NCBI GenBank assembly: GCA_046299555.1 | Contig: JBKBHS010000003.1 | Span: forward strand, 310,001 to 374,000 | From: CALKJP01 sp046299555 | Lineage (GTDB): Bacteria > Bacteroidota > Bacteroidia > JACCXN01 | Length of the DNA: 64,000 nucleotides | Direction: 5' to 3' | In this document: positions 41,270 through 49,942 of the stretch, in pieces | How positions within the stretch are numbered: the stretch's first letter is position 1 | Layout: the number at the start of each line of letters is the position of its first letter | The notes under the pieces: generated by a model | Databases searched by the model: none | The model's input: the letters and a program-made list of their open reading frames with translations, nothing else | Told to the model about the DNA's origin: nothing | Position numbers and translations under genes: made by a program

Positions 41270-43295
41270 TTCCTATTTGCTTTAATAATTCAGTCAAATT
41301 ATTAACCGGCAACCGGCAGGCGTTATTTACACAATAATAAAACATTGTTTTTCCTTCAATGTATCTCCCTTTAAATATGGGCAAATCAGAATCATTATTT
41401 GAATATAAAATTAGCGTATCAGGCAAATAATATTTTTGTTGTATATTCATATATGCTTCCTTTGCATTATCACCACAAATAATAATATCCTTTTTTACAC
41501 CAAGTATTTGTTGTTGCAACATCAACCAGTTTGAATAGGCAGAACCATAACCCGGCATAAATTCCTGCATGGCTTTGAGCATTTTTAATACTTTTTCATA
41601 AAAATCAACATTGTCAGTTATTCTATATAAGCGATATAGAACATGAGCCATAACAGAATTTGATGCAGGTGTAACATTATCAGTTGTTTCCATTTTACGA
41701 GCTATCAATTGTTCTGCATTATCGGCTGTAAAATAAAACATACCCGATTGCTTATCGTAAAAATGCTCAATGATATATTTTGTAAATGCAATTGCTCTAT
41801 TCAAGTATGACACATCAGATGAAACTTCAAACAATGAAATTAATGCATCGCACATAAAGGCGTAATCTTCCAAAAAGCCCTGTGCGCCTTTTTTATTTTC
41901 TTTCCAAGAATGATACAACACATCCTTTTCCATCAAATTTGTGCAAATAAAATCGCAAGCTTTTTCAGCTAAAGTTAAAAATTGCTTGTTATTAAACACT
42001 TTATATGCATCTACTAATCCTTTTATCATTAATGCATTCCATGATGCCAGAATTTTATCGTCAAGCAATGGATAAATACGTTTCTGACGTTCACTTAATA
42101 ATTTTGATTTTATTTTTAAAACTTTTTCTTTTAATGTTTGAACATCAATATCATACTTTTCAGAAAATTCATCATCTGTATATTTCCTTAAAGGAATATA
42201 ATTCCCATGCTCCCAATATCCTTCTTCATTAAAATTGAAATAGTCTTTTGCCAGTTCAAAATCTTCGTTTAGTACAGCTTTTAATTCATCTAATTTCCAG
42301 ATATAATATTTGCCCTCCTCTCCTTCGCTGTCTGCATCAATGGCAGAATAAAATGCGCCTCGCGGAGATGTCATTTCGCGCTGAATAAATTCTGCAATAG
42401 AATAAGCTGTTTCTTTATACAATTCGTTTTTACTTTGCTGATAGGCCACTGCATATAAACTTAATAATTGACCATTATCATATAACATTTTTTCAAAGTG
42501 AGGCACTTTCCAAAGCATATCAGTTGAATAACGTGTAAAACCTCCGCCAATCTGATCATAAATTCCACCTAATGCCATTTTTCTAAGAGTTAAATCAACA
42601 TGTTTTTGCAATTCATTATCCTTAGTAATATGTGCATATTGTAATAAAAACAAATAATTATTTGGCAATGGGAATTTGGGGGCTTTATTGGGCCCACCCT
42701 CTTCATTGTCAAATCGCAATTTCCATTTAGAAACTGCTTTTTCAATTAAAGCATAATCAATTTCTGGTGGTACATTAGAAACTACTACAGTTTCCATGGC
42801 TTTTACACCTTGTGTTAGTTCATCTGCATATTGATTAACTTTTGCAGGATCTTGTCGGTACAGATTAGAAAGTTGCATTAATACAGCAGCCCAATTTTTT
42901 GGAGGGAAATATGTTCCACCGTAAATAGGCCTTCCATCAGGCAAAGTAAAACAATTAAGAGGCCAACCGCCACTTCCTGTCATCAGCTGAACTGCATCCA
43001 TATAAATGCGATCAATATCAGGACGCTCTTCTCGGTCTACTTTAATACACACAAAATTTTCATTCATAATAGCAGCCAAATCTTCATTTTCAAAACATTC
43101 ACGTTCCATTACATGGCACCAATGGCAAGAAGAATATCCAATACTCACCAAAACCAATTTGTTTTCTGATTTAGCTTTTAAAAAAGCCTCTTCACCCCAG
43201 GGATACCAGTCAACCGGATTATGTGCATGTTGAAGTAAATAAGGACTTGTTTCATGTATTAATCGATTCGTATATTTATGTAATTCTGAATTCAT
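41259..43295 (-). CDS. YyaL/DUF255 thioredoxin-domain protein
   Basis: A 678-residue cytoplasmic protein. The N-terminal DUF255 domain is thioredoxin-like: NRLIHETSPYLLQHAHNPVD, then VSIGYSSCHWCHVMERECF with CHWC at 57-60, and GGWPLNCFTLPDGRPIYGG. The remaining 500 residues form an alpha/alpha barrel of glycosidase-like hairpins (APKFPLPNNYLFLLQYA, GGIYDQIGGGFTRYSTD). The family has no proven reaction; the CxxC pair suggests redox activity, and in humans the relative is SSP411. No operon partner: it is convergent with acyP and divergent from the DoxX-USP operon. Confidence 0.9.
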   Translation of the reverse strand: MNSELHKYTNRLIHETSPYLLQHAHNPVDWYPWGEEAFLKAKSENKLVLVSIGYSSCHWCHVMERECFENEDLAAIMNENFVCIKVDREERPDIDRIYMDAVQLMTGSGGWPLNCFTLPDGRPIYGGTYFPPKNWAAVLMQLSNLYRQDPAKVNQYADELTQGVKAMETVVVSNVPPEIDYALIEKAVSKWKLRFDNEEGGPNKAPKFPLPNNYLFLLQYAHITKDNELQKHVDLTLRKMALGGIYDQIGGGFTRYSTDMLWKVPHFEKMLYDNGQLLSLYAVAYQQSKNELYKETAYSIAEFIQREMTSPRGAFYSAIDADSEGEEGKYYIWKLDELKAVLNEDFELAKDYFNFNEEGYWEHGNYIPLRKYTDDEFSEKYDIDVQTLKEKVLKIKSKLLSERQKRIYPLLDDKILASWNALMIKGLVDAYKVFNNKQFLTLAEKACDFICTNLMEKDVLYHSWKENKKGAQGFLEDYAFMCDALISLFEVSSDVSYLNRAIAFTKYIIEHFYDKQSGMFYFTADNAEQLIARKMETTDNVTPASNSVMAHVLYRLYRITDNVDFYEKVLKMLKAMQEFMPGYGSAYSNWLMLQQQILGVKKDIIICGDNAKEAYMNIQQKYYLPDTLILYSNNDSDLPIFKGRYIEGKTMFYYCVNNACRLPVNNLTELLKQIGISE

Positions 43296-43371
43296 ATTAA
43301 ATTATGATTAATTATGATAAAAGTCATGTTTAAAATTGATGTTTATCATGTATCGTTTAACATCATGTAAT

Positions 43372-43379
43372 TATTTTTG
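43372..43379 (+). promoter_or_regulatory. -7 box TATTTTTG of the DoxX-USP operon
   Basis: Exact TAnnTTTG match 16 nt before the ATG at 43396. It lies inside the upstream frame from 43336, ruling out that longer start. Confidence 0.65.
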
Positions 43380-43395
43380 TTTAAATTTAAAGAAC

Positions 43396-43821
43396 ATGAT
43401 AGAATTTGAAGGAACTCATGCTGCATATTTAATAGCTCGCTTATTTTTAGGCATACTTTTTTTTGTGCAAGGATACGATAAAGTATTTCGTGTTAAAGTA
43501 CAAAATATTTATACCACCATGCTTCCTTCATTTAATCGCCTAAATATGAATCCTTCATTGGTAAAAATAATGGCTTATCTTACGTCATATATTGAATTTA
43601 CAGGAGGCTTTTTATTAATATTAGGTTTATTTACCCAACTTGCTCTAATTATTCTTGGAATAGATTTATTAATAGTGGCAATAGGATTAGGTATGCTTAC
43701 GCCTATGTGGGATATGCAACATGCCTTTCCTCGATTAATTTTATTACTGGTTTTATTAATACTTCCTGAATACTGGAATGTATTTTCATTAGATGAATTA
43801 TTAAAGTTAAATTCCAAATAA
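43396..43821 (+). CDS. DoxX-family membrane protein
   Basis: A 141-residue integral membrane protein with four hydrophobic segments: AAYLIARLFLGILFFVQGYD, then YIEFTGGFLLILGLFTQLAL, LIVAIGLGMLTPMWDM and FPRLILLLVLLILPEYWNVF. The DoxX/DoxD group is linked to thiosulfate:quinone oxidoreductase in archaea and to membrane redox protection in mycobacteria; the bacterial majority is uncharacterised. The ATG at 43396 is chosen from the -7 box position. It heads an operon with three universal stress proteins (1-nt gap to the first), which suggests a stress role. That is inference. Confidence 0.82.
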   Translation: MIEFEGTHAAYLIARLFLGILFFVQGYDKVFRVKVQNIYTTMLPSFNRLNMNPSLVKIMAYLTSYIEFTGGFLLILGLFTQLALIILGIDLLIVAIGLGMLTPMWDMQHAFPRLILLLVLLILPEYWNVFSLDELLKLNSK

Positions 43822-43822
43822 T

Positions 43823-44674
43823 ATGCAAAAAATTTTAGTTCCGGTTGACTATTCAAATGATGCCTTAAATGCAGCACTATATGCAATGGAAATTGCATTG
43901 AAAACAAAATCTGAAATTATTTTTTTGCATAGCTATCACGTACCTGTAGTTGTTACAGAAGCTCCTGCAGCTCAATCATACGAACTATTTATTGAAAATG
44001 TGCAGAAAGACGAAGAGGATAAAATGAAAAGATTTATCGACAACATCTTATCTTTTGAAAATGGGAAATTTAAAACTATTGAAGTTTCAACTAAAGTTAT
44101 GTTAGGCTTTGCCATTGAAGTTATAATAGAAATTTCAGAAAATGAAAATGTAGACTTAATTGTAATGGGAACTCGAGGGGCAAGCGGAATTAAAAAAGCC
44201 TTAATAGGTAGCAATACAAGTGATTTAATTAAAAAAAGCAAAATACCGGTATTAGCTGTTCCTTCAGAGGCAAATTTTAAAGGTCTTGATAAAATTGTAT
44301 TTGCTTGTGATTATCACTTAACAGAAAATGAAAAACGTTTATATGTACTTACCGAATTAGCATTATTATTCAACTCCGAAGTGCTGATATTTAATGTAGT
44401 TGATGATAGCGAAAAGTTACCGTCATTCGATCATGCTTTACAAGGATTAAAAATTGAAAATATTTTAAGAGGCGCTGAACACTCTTATCATTTTGCCGAT
44501 AAAGATAATCGCCCAATAAGCGAAATTATTGACGATTTTGTAATAAATCAAAAAGCCGATATGCTGGTAACCATTCCAAAACGAATGGATTTTATAAGTA
44601 GCCTTTTTCACAAAAGCTTAACCAAAGAAATGGCTTGCCACTCAAAAATACCATTATTGGCATTACCGGAATAA
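43823..44674 (+). CDS. Tandem-domain universal stress protein 1
   Basis: A 283-residue protein with two UspA folds. The first (1 to about 145) has the full ATP-binding signature G-x2-G-x9-GS in GTRGASGIKKALIGSNTSD, after KILVPVDYSNDALNAALYAM. The second (about 155-283) starts IVFACDYHLTENEKRL and has lost the signature, ending ACHSKIPLLALPE. This one-active, one-degenerate layout is normal for tandem USPs. USPs help survival under starvation or oxidative stress through poorly defined means. It follows DoxX by 1 nt, and two paralogues follow. Confidence 0.88.
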   Translation: MQKILVPVDYSNDALNAALYAMEIALKTKSEIIFLHSYHVPVVVTEAPAAQSYELFIENVQKDEEDKMKRFIDNILSFENGKFKTIEVSTKVMLGFAIEVIIEISENENVDLIVMGTRGASGIKKALIGSNTSDLIKKSKIPVLAVPSEANFKGLDKIVFACDYHLTENEKRLYVLTELALLFNSEVLIFNVVDDSEKLPSFDHALQGLKIENILRGAEHSYHFADKDNRPISEIIDDFVINQKADMLVTIPKRMDFISSLFHKSLTKEMACHSKIPLLALPE

Positions 44675-44694
44675 TAATTTAATAAAATAAAAAT

Positions 44695-45540
44695 ATGAGC
44701 AAATTAAGTTTTAATATTTTATTGCCAACCGATTTTTCTGATTTATCGCTTAAAGCCATAAGGTACGGCTTAAAGTTGAATAAAAAAATAAACGGTGAAA
44801 TAACTTTATTTCATGCATTACATTTACCCGGAATTGCTGATAATGTAAAGAAAAAATTGGAAGATATTTTAAAAAAAGAATCGTTAGAAGAACTTCAAAT
44901 ATTAGAACATAAATTAAAAAAAGAAAAAGCCATAAGTGGCGAAATTAAAAAAGGAGTAGAGTTTGGTGTACCCTCAAAAGCAATATCAGAATACGCAAAG
45001 AAAAACGATATTGACTTAATAGTAATGGGAACCAAAGGAGCAGGAAAAATTTCAAAAGCCTTATTTGGCAGTAATACTGCTCACTTACTTGAAAAAGCTA
45101 ATACCACCGTATGCGTAGTGCCAGAAAACTATGAACTAAAAGAACGCTTTACCCTAAAGCACATAGTTTATGCGAGTGATTTGGAAGATATTGATAATGA
45201 AATAAAACTAATTGCTGCTTTTGCTCGTATATTTGATGCCACTGTACATGTAGCTCACGTTTTACCGGAAACAGGAAAGATAATTCCAATTAAGCCCGAA
45301 AAAATTATTCCTGATTTGCAGAAAAAAGCCAAGTATGAAAAAATTACTTTTTATGCAGCTACCAACAATAACTTTCATGAGGAAATAAAAAATTATGCGA
45401 AAAAACAAAAAGCAGATTTAATTGCATTGTATATGCACAAGCGAAGTTTTTGGGAAAGCTTATTTCAATCAAGCCATTCAAAAGAGTTATCCTATTATAC
45501 CGATATACCATTAATGGTATTACCAAAAATGAAAAAATAA
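44695..45540 (+). CDS. Tandem-domain universal stress protein 2
   Basis: A 281-residue paralogue of its neighbours. The N-terminal UspA domain opens FNILLPTDFSDLSLKAIRYG and carries GTKGAGKISKALFGSNTAHL, with the ATP-binding glycines intact. The C-terminal half (LKHIVYASDLEDIDNEIKLI on) is degenerate and ends YTDIPLMVLPKMKK. It is lysine-rich compared with the other two. It is separated by 20 nt from the previous USP and 18 nt from the next. Sequence divergence between the three copies indicates old duplications rather than recent ones. Confidence 0.88.
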   Translation: MSKLSFNILLPTDFSDLSLKAIRYGLKLNKKINGEITLFHALHLPGIADNVKKKLEDILKKESLEELQILEHKLKKEKAISGEIKKGVEFGVPSKAISEYAKKNDIDLIVMGTKGAGKISKALFGSNTAHLLEKANTTVCVVPENYELKERFTLKHIVYASDLEDIDNEIKLIAAFARIFDATVHVAHVLPETGKIIPIKPEKIIPDLQKKAKYEKITFYAATNNNFHEEIKNYAKKQKADLIALYMHKRSFWESLFQSSHSKELSYYTDIPLMVLPKMKK

Positions 45541-45558
45541 ACATCATTTTTTGTTAGC

Positions 45559-46425
45559 ATGGAAATAAAAAACATAATTGTACCTATTGATTTTTCGGCA
45601 AATGCTGATAAAGCGTGTTTATATGCTTATCAACTTGCTAAAAAATTTAATGCTGAAATAATTTTATTAAATGCCATTTTTATTCCTCCTGCAAGTCCTG
45701 ATTCACCGGCATATATTTTACAAGAAGAAACAGAAGTACTTCGTAATGCTAATTTAGAAAAGCTAAAAAAACAAGTTGAAAAATATTCTGCACAATTCCC
45801 TAATATAAAATCGAATACATACATAAGTATTAGCACTGTAGTCCAAGCATGCAACGAAGCTGCCGAAAAATTTAACAATAGTATGATTGTAATGGGCACA
45901 CAAGGTGCCAGTGGTATAAAAAAAGTTCTGTTGGGAAGCAATACTGCCGATGTTGCAGAAAACGCTCAAGTACCTGTTTTGGCATTGCCTGAATCAGCAA
46001 AAACAAACTTGCCACTTAGAATTATGATAGCCAGCGATTATTACGATCAAGACATGGCTGTTGCTCAAGAAATTATTGATTTTGCTAAAACATTTGATGC
46101 TATAGTATATTTTGTACATGTTGCCGAAGGAGAAGATTTTGAAAAAGAAATACTGGAAATGTTTGAAAAGAAAATTCGCGAAAAAAATAACTATCAAGGC
46201 CTGCATTTTGATTTGGCTTACGGAGAAAATGTATTGGAAGGTATTGAATCATATGCTAAAACAAACAACATTGATTTAGTAGTTTCTATTAAACGCAAAC
46301 GAAATTTATTCCAAAAATTCTTTAGCAAAAGCCTTACAAAAGAATTACTTTTTCATACCCAAATACCGGTATTATCAATACCAATGCCGGATAAAAAACT
46401 ATCAAAAGAAAATGATTTATTTTAA
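45559..46425 (+). CDS. Tandem-domain universal stress protein 3
   Basis: A 288-residue USP, third of the tandem set. It opens IKNIIVPIDFSANADKACLY, has the ATP-binding signature GTQGASGIKKVLLGSNTADV and a second, degenerate domain (RIMIASDYYDQDMAVAQEII) ending HTQIPVLSIPMPDKK. The C-terminal dozen residues (SKENDLF) extend past the fold. It precedes the release-factor-like gene by 18 nt. Heterodimers among the three proteins are possible, since USPs dimerise, but nothing in the sequence proves it. Confidence 0.88.
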   Translation: MEIKNIIVPIDFSANADKACLYAYQLAKKFNAEIILLNAIFIPPASPDSPAYILQEETEVLRNANLEKLKKQVEKYSAQFPNIKSNTYISISTVVQACNEAAEKFNNSMIVMGTQGASGIKKVLLGSNTADVAENAQVPVLALPESAKTNLPLRIMIASDYYDQDMAVAQEIIDFAKTFDAIVYFVHVAEGEDFEKEILEMFEKKIREKNNYQGLHFDLAYGENVLEGIESYAKTNNIDLVVSIKRKRNLFQKFFSKSLTKELLFHTQIPVLSIPMPDKKLSKENDLF

Positions 46426-46443
46426 CTATTAAAATTTAATATT

Positions 46444-46872
46444 ATGGAACGATTACTTGGAATATGGATTGACTACAGCCAAGCCATTATTGGTGAAATT
46501 AAAAAAAATGATGTAGAATTATTTACCATTGCTTCCGAAATTGATCACCAACTACGAATTGATGGGGAGAAAGCCGATAAAACACGATTTAGTCCGCAAC
46601 ATCGCTCAAACAATGAACATAGAAATGAAAACAGACATCAAGAACAAGTAAAAAAATACATTAAAAATGTATTTGAAGAAATTAAAGATGCCAATGCTAT
46701 TTATATAATAGGCCCTGCTGAAGCCAAAAAAGAATTAGTAAAATATTATACCGAACATAATAAAAACGACAACAACATAGTAGCTGTTGAGCCATGCGAT
46801 AAGCTAACGGAAAATCAATTAAAAGCAAAATTTCAAGATTTTTTTGCAGAATTACTTAAAACTAAAAAATAA
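46444..46872 (+). CDS. baeRF / host-attachment-like (eRF1-related) small protein
   Basis: A 142-residue protein starting RLLGIWIDYSQAIIGEIKKN, with a polar, His/Asn-rich middle (SPQHRSNNEHRNENRHQEQ) and a conserved second half: YIKNVFEEIKDANAIYIIGP, EAKKELVKYYTEHNK and CDKLTENQLKAKFQDFF. This pattern is that of the bacterial relatives of archaeal/eukaryotic release factor 1 (baeRF), some listed as host-attachment or translational machinery proteins. The catalytic GGQ of true release factors is absent. It ends the DoxX-USP operon, suggesting ribosome rescue or protection under stress (inference). Confidence 0.7.
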   Translation: MERLLGIWIDYSQAIIGEIKKNDVELFTIASEIDHQLRIDGEKADKTRFSPQHRSNNEHRNENRHQEQVKKYIKNVFEEIKDANAIYIIGPAEAKKELVKYYTEHNKNDNNIVAVEPCDKLTENQLKAKFQDFFAELLKTKK

Positions 46873-46895
46873 ATTTATTATCAGGTTAATGTAAT

Positions 46896-46940
46896 AATTT
46901 ATAAGGCCGAAAAATCAAAGATTTTTCGGCCTTATAAATT
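46896..46940. terminator. 20-bp perfect inverted repeat, bidirectional terminator
   Basis: Exact 20-bp arms (46896-46915 and 46921-46940; core AAGGCCGAAAAAT) around CAAAG, which can add one more pair. It serves the USP operon on the plus strand and slyD on the minus strand. Confidence 0.88.
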
Positions 46941-46960
46941 TAAAACAGCTGTTCTAATTT

Positions 46961-47473
46961 TTAATGATGAATTCCTCCATCACCATGTACATGACCATGT
47001 GCTATTTCATCAGGAGTAGCTTCACGAATTTTTAAAACAGTTCCAACAAAACGTAAATCTTTATCTGCTAAAGGGTGATTAAAGTCCATAATTACAAATT
47101 GATCATTTACATCAACTACTAAGCCTTGTAAACGATTTCCATCTTGATCAACCATTGGCAACATATTCCCAACTTTAACCATTTCTGTATCTAAATTTCC
47201 TTCTTCATCCAAAAACGATTCAATTGGAATTCTAACGATATATTCCTGTTGACTTTCACCATATGCCTGATGTGCAGGAATATTAAAATCAAAAGTATCG
47301 CCTACTTTTAATCCTTCTAAATTATTTTCGAATGCTTCTAGTAATCCGCCTCCTCCAAAAAGAAATACAAACGGTCTGTTTTCTTCCGTTTTTTCAACTA
47401 ATGTTTCAGTGCCATCTTCATTAACGGTAAGTTCGTATGAAACAGACACTACTTTGTTTAATCCAATAATCAT
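46961..47473 (-). CDS. slyD: SlyD-type FKBP peptidyl-prolyl isomerase with His-rich tail
   Basis: Folding helper that isomerises prolyl bonds and binds divalent metal. The 170 residues have the FKBP core (VVSVSYELTVNEDG, then FGGGGLLEAFENNLEGLKVG). The inserted chaperone flap (PAHQAYGESQQEYIVRIP to VGNMLPMVDQ) follows, then the closing strand MDFNHPLADKDLRFVGTV. The tail HGHVHGDGGIHH is a short metal-binding histidine run, as in E. coli SlyD, where it helps nickel delivery. It has its own -7 box and shares the terminator with the USP operon. It is downstream of gmk on the same strand but separately promoted. Confidence 0.9.
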   Translation of the reverse strand: MIIGLNKVVSVSYELTVNEDGTETLVEKTEENRPFVFLFGGGGLLEAFENNLEGLKVGDTFDFNIPAHQAYGESQQEYIVRIPIESFLDEEGNLDTEMVKVGNMLPMVDQDGNRLQGLVVDVNDQFVIMDFNHPLADKDLRFVGTVLKIREATPDEIAHGHVHGDGGIHH

Positions 47474-47497
47474 AATATTTATTTTTAAAATTATTTA

Positions 47498-47505
47498 CAA
47501 AGGTA
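47498..47505 (-). promoter_or_regulatory. -7 box TACCTTTG of slyD
   Basis: CAAAGGTA on the plus strand, in the 35-nt gap after gmk and 24 nt before the slyD ATG; exact TAnnTTTG on the minus strand. Confidence 0.65.
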
Positions 47506-47508
47506 GGT

Positions 47509-48099
47509 TTAATTTGTCGGACTATTAAATTTATTGCTTAAAAAATCGCCAACTATTTTCTCGGCTTCTTTTAAGGCTTTCTCTAAATCATCATTTAAAA
47601 TTTGTACATCAAATTTATCGGCTGTTTGCAACTCTTGAGCGGCCTTACCAATTCTTCGAGCTATGCTTTCAGGTGTTTCGGTATCGCGTTGTTTTAATCG
47701 TTCTTCTAAGTGTTTTATCGAAGGAGGCATAACAAACACTGCTAATGCTCTATCTCCAAACTTTTTTTTGAGATTCAATCCGCCAATTACATCCACATCA
47801 AATATTACATGATGACCATTATTCCATATTCGCTCTATCTCCGATTTTAAGGTGCCATAATAATTATCTTTATATACTTCTTCCCACTCCACAAATGCAT
47901 CTTCTTGTATTTTTTTCTTAAAGCCTTCGACACCTACAAAATAATAGTCTTTTCCATCTACTTCACCTTTTCTGATTGGACGACTACATGCCGACACAGA
48001 AAATTCCAACTGTGGAAAAACTTTTAGCAAATGATGTACAATAGTAGTTTTGCCTGCTCCCGATGGTGCTGAAAATATGATACATTTACCTTGCTGCAT
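47509..48099 (-). CDS. gmk: Guanylate kinase
   Basis: Phosphorylates GMP to GDP with ATP. The 196-residue protein has the P-loop SAPSGAGKTTIVHHL (about 9-23), the GMP-binding SACSRPIRKGEVDGKDYYFV, and the lid region LEERLKQRDTETPESIARRI. Length is standard. The stop codon is followed at once by the slyD promoter. Its start is 1 nt from the yicC stop, so the EamA-yicC-gmk genes form one unit, a gene order (yicC-gmk) widespread in bacteria. Confidence 0.96.
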   Translation of the reverse strand: MQQGKCIIFSAPSGAGKTTIVHHLLKVFPQLEFSVSACSRPIRKGEVDGKDYYFVGVEGFKKKIQEDAFVEWEEVYKDNYYGTLKSEIERIWNNGHHVIFDVDVIGGLNLKKKFGDRALAVFVMPPSIKHLEERLKQRDTETPESIARRIGKAAQELQTADKFDVQILNDDLEKALKEAEKIVGDFLSNKFNSPTN

Positions 48100-48100
48100 G

Positions 48101-48973
48101 TTACAACACGTTTAAGCTTTGTTCTTTAATTTTTTCTAATTCATCTTTCATCTGCACTACCAGTTTTTGAATAGCTGCATCATTTGCCTTAGAACCTATG
48201 GTGTTAATTTCTCTACCAATTTCTTGAGCTATAAACCCAAGCTTTCTTCCTTCGGCTTGAGCACTTTTTAATGCTTCTAAAAAATAATCGCAATGTGAGC
48301 GTAAACGTACTTTTTCTTCGGTAATATCTAATTTTTCGATGTAATAAATTAACTCTTGTTCAAAGCGATTTTTATCAATATTTTCTATTGGAATTAATTC
48401 ATAAATATTCTTTTTAATTCGCTCTCTTATTTGATGTATTCGAGGTTGCTCTAATTTTTCTATTTGATTCAATAACAATAGTATGGTATTTATTCGCTCT
48501 ATAAAATCTTTTAATAAAACATCTCCTTCATCTTTTCTAAATTGATTAAACGAAGCTATTGCATCATCCATCAATTTCATAATATACATCCATTCATCAC
48601 TATCTAATTCATCGCGTTCTTGCTTAAATACATCGGGCATTCGCATGGCAATAGATAAAAAATCTTCCGTATGGCTATTGGTTTTTTGAGCTATTTCTTT
48701 TAGTTGCTGTATATATGATTCAACCAGTATTTTATTGATTATGGTTGAATTTTCATCTATACCATTTTCAACATAAATATTTACATCTATTCTACCTCTT
48801 TCCGTATGCTTTGTAATATATGACCGCAGTTCTAATTCTTTTGCTCGATACAAAGATGGCATTTTAATATTCAAATCCATTTGTTTACTGTTTAACGAGC
48901 GTATTTCTATGGTTATTTTTTTATTTTTCCACTCTCCGGACGCTTTACCAAATCCGGTCATTGATTTAATCAT
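48101..48973 (-). CDS. yicC: YicC/YloC-family endoribonuclease
   Basis: A 290-residue member of the YicC family, shown in E. coli to be an endoribonuclease acting on a small RNA. It starts MIKSMTGFGKASGEWKNKKI and EIRSLNSKQMDLNIKMPSLY, the strongest conserved parts, has a long helical middle and ends RKLGFIAQEIGREINTIGSK. It is followed by gmk (1 nt) and overlaps the end of the EamA gene by 8 nt. The pairing with gmk is conserved across many bacteria. Confidence 0.93.
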   Translation of the reverse strand: MIKSMTGFGKASGEWKNKKITIEIRSLNSKQMDLNIKMPSLYRAKELELRSYITKHTERGRIDVNIYVENGIDENSTIINKILVESYIQQLKEIAQKTNSHTEDFLSIAMRMPDVFKQERDELDSDEWMYIMKLMDDAIASFNQFRKDEGDVLLKDFIERINTILLLLNQIEKLEQPRIHQIRERIKKNIYELIPIENIDKNRFEQELIYYIEKLDITEEKVRLRSHCDYFLEALKSAQAEGRKLGFIAQEIGREINTIGSKANDAAIQKLVVQMKDELEKIKEQSLNVL

Positions 48974-49868
48974 ATATTTTATTTTTTTGAGGTATATAAC
49001 TTACTAAATATACTCCTGTAAATATAAGCAGTGTAGCAATAATTTTAGTAACATCTATTTTATCTTTACCCAATAATACAGCAATAAATGCGGCTAATAA
49101 AGGTTGAAGATAAATATAAATACTAACAACCGATGGATTTAGATGATGTAAACCAAATGTATTTAAAAGATAGGCAAAAAATGTGGTGAATACAATTACA
49201 TAAAATATTTCAAAATAAATGTGTGTGGGAATAGAATTCCATGTAATTTGTATAAATTCATTCCATCCAAAAGGTAATACCAAAAAGAGTCCTAACGCAA
49301 AAACCCATTTCATTACTGTTATCGGATGATATTTGTACATAAGCGGTTTTACCAACACTAAATAAACAGCATACGAAGCTGCATTAAGGAATATAAATGT
49401 ATCGCCAAGAAATGTATTATTGGTAAAACTTCCTTTTCCTTTGGAAAGTAATAAAAACAAAGCACCACTTATTCCTGTTATAATTCCCGTAATTTTTAAA
49501 TAAGTAATTTTTTCACGAAGTATGAAATTCGAAATTAGTAATACCAATATAGGGGTAACTACCATTAAAATACCTGCATTAATGGGAGTAGTACGACTCA
49601 ATCCTTCGAAAAAAAATAGTTGATTTACTGCAACTCCAAAAACAGCACAAAGTAAAAAGCGAGCCCAATCATTTTTTTCAATTTTTTCTGAATAATATAA
49701 ACTTCCGATTATCCAAAATAAAACACTTGCACCAATAACTCGCAATATCACAAAACCCGATGGGAGTAAGTAATTTGGCATTACATCTTTAGCTACCGTA
49801 TAATTTATACCGTAAATTAAATTAGCTCCAAATAAAGCCAGATGAGCTATTAACGATTTGCTTAACAT
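48966..49868 (-). CDS. EamA/DMT-family transporter
   Basis: A 300-residue membrane protein with ten hydrophobic segments in two EamA repeats: the first opens SLIAHLALFGANLIYGINYT, and PINAGILMVVTPILVLLIS is its inner end; the second opens LGDTFIFLNAASYAVYLVLV and ends LLIFTGVYLVSYIPQ. The drug/metabolite transporter family exports amino acids, nucleosides or drugs, and the substrate cannot be predicted. It starts the operon with yicC (8-nt overlap) and gmk, an accidental-looking partner, behind a perfect -7 box. Confidence 0.87.
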   Translation of the reverse strand: MLSKSLIAHLALFGANLIYGINYTVAKDVMPNYLLPSGFVILRVIGASVLFWIIGSLYYSEKIEKNDWARFLLCAVFGVAVNQLFFFEGLSRTTPINAGILMVVTPILVLLISNFILREKITYLKITGIITGISGALFLLLSKGKGSFTNNTFLGDTFIFLNAASYAVYLVLVKPLMYKYHPITVMKWVFALGLFLVLPFGWNEFIQITWNSIPTHIYFEIFYVIVFTTFFAYLLNTFGLHHLNPSVVSIYIYLQPLLAAFIAVLLGKDKIDVTKIIATLLIFTGVYLVSYIPQKNKIYD

Positions 49869-49885
49869 TTAATTAAATAAGGGCA

Positions 49886-49893
49886 CAAAGATA
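49886..49893 (-). promoter_or_regulatory. -7 box TATCTTTG of the EamA-yicC-gmk unit
   Basis: CAAAGATA on the plus strand, 17 nt before the EamA start at 49868; exact TAnnTTTG on the minus strand. Confidence 0.65.
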
Positions 49894-49942
49894 CTTAGCT
49901 TTTATTTATAAAAAATGTATTTTTAAGCCGAATAAAAAATGC

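Noticed and set aside
43336..43395. Extended N-terminus of the DoxX protein
   Set aside because: It spans the -7 box and would place a polar Cys/Asn-rich segment ahead of the first TM helix.
43823..46425. Recent triplication of universal stress genes
   Set aside because: The three proteins differ over most positions, so the duplications are old.
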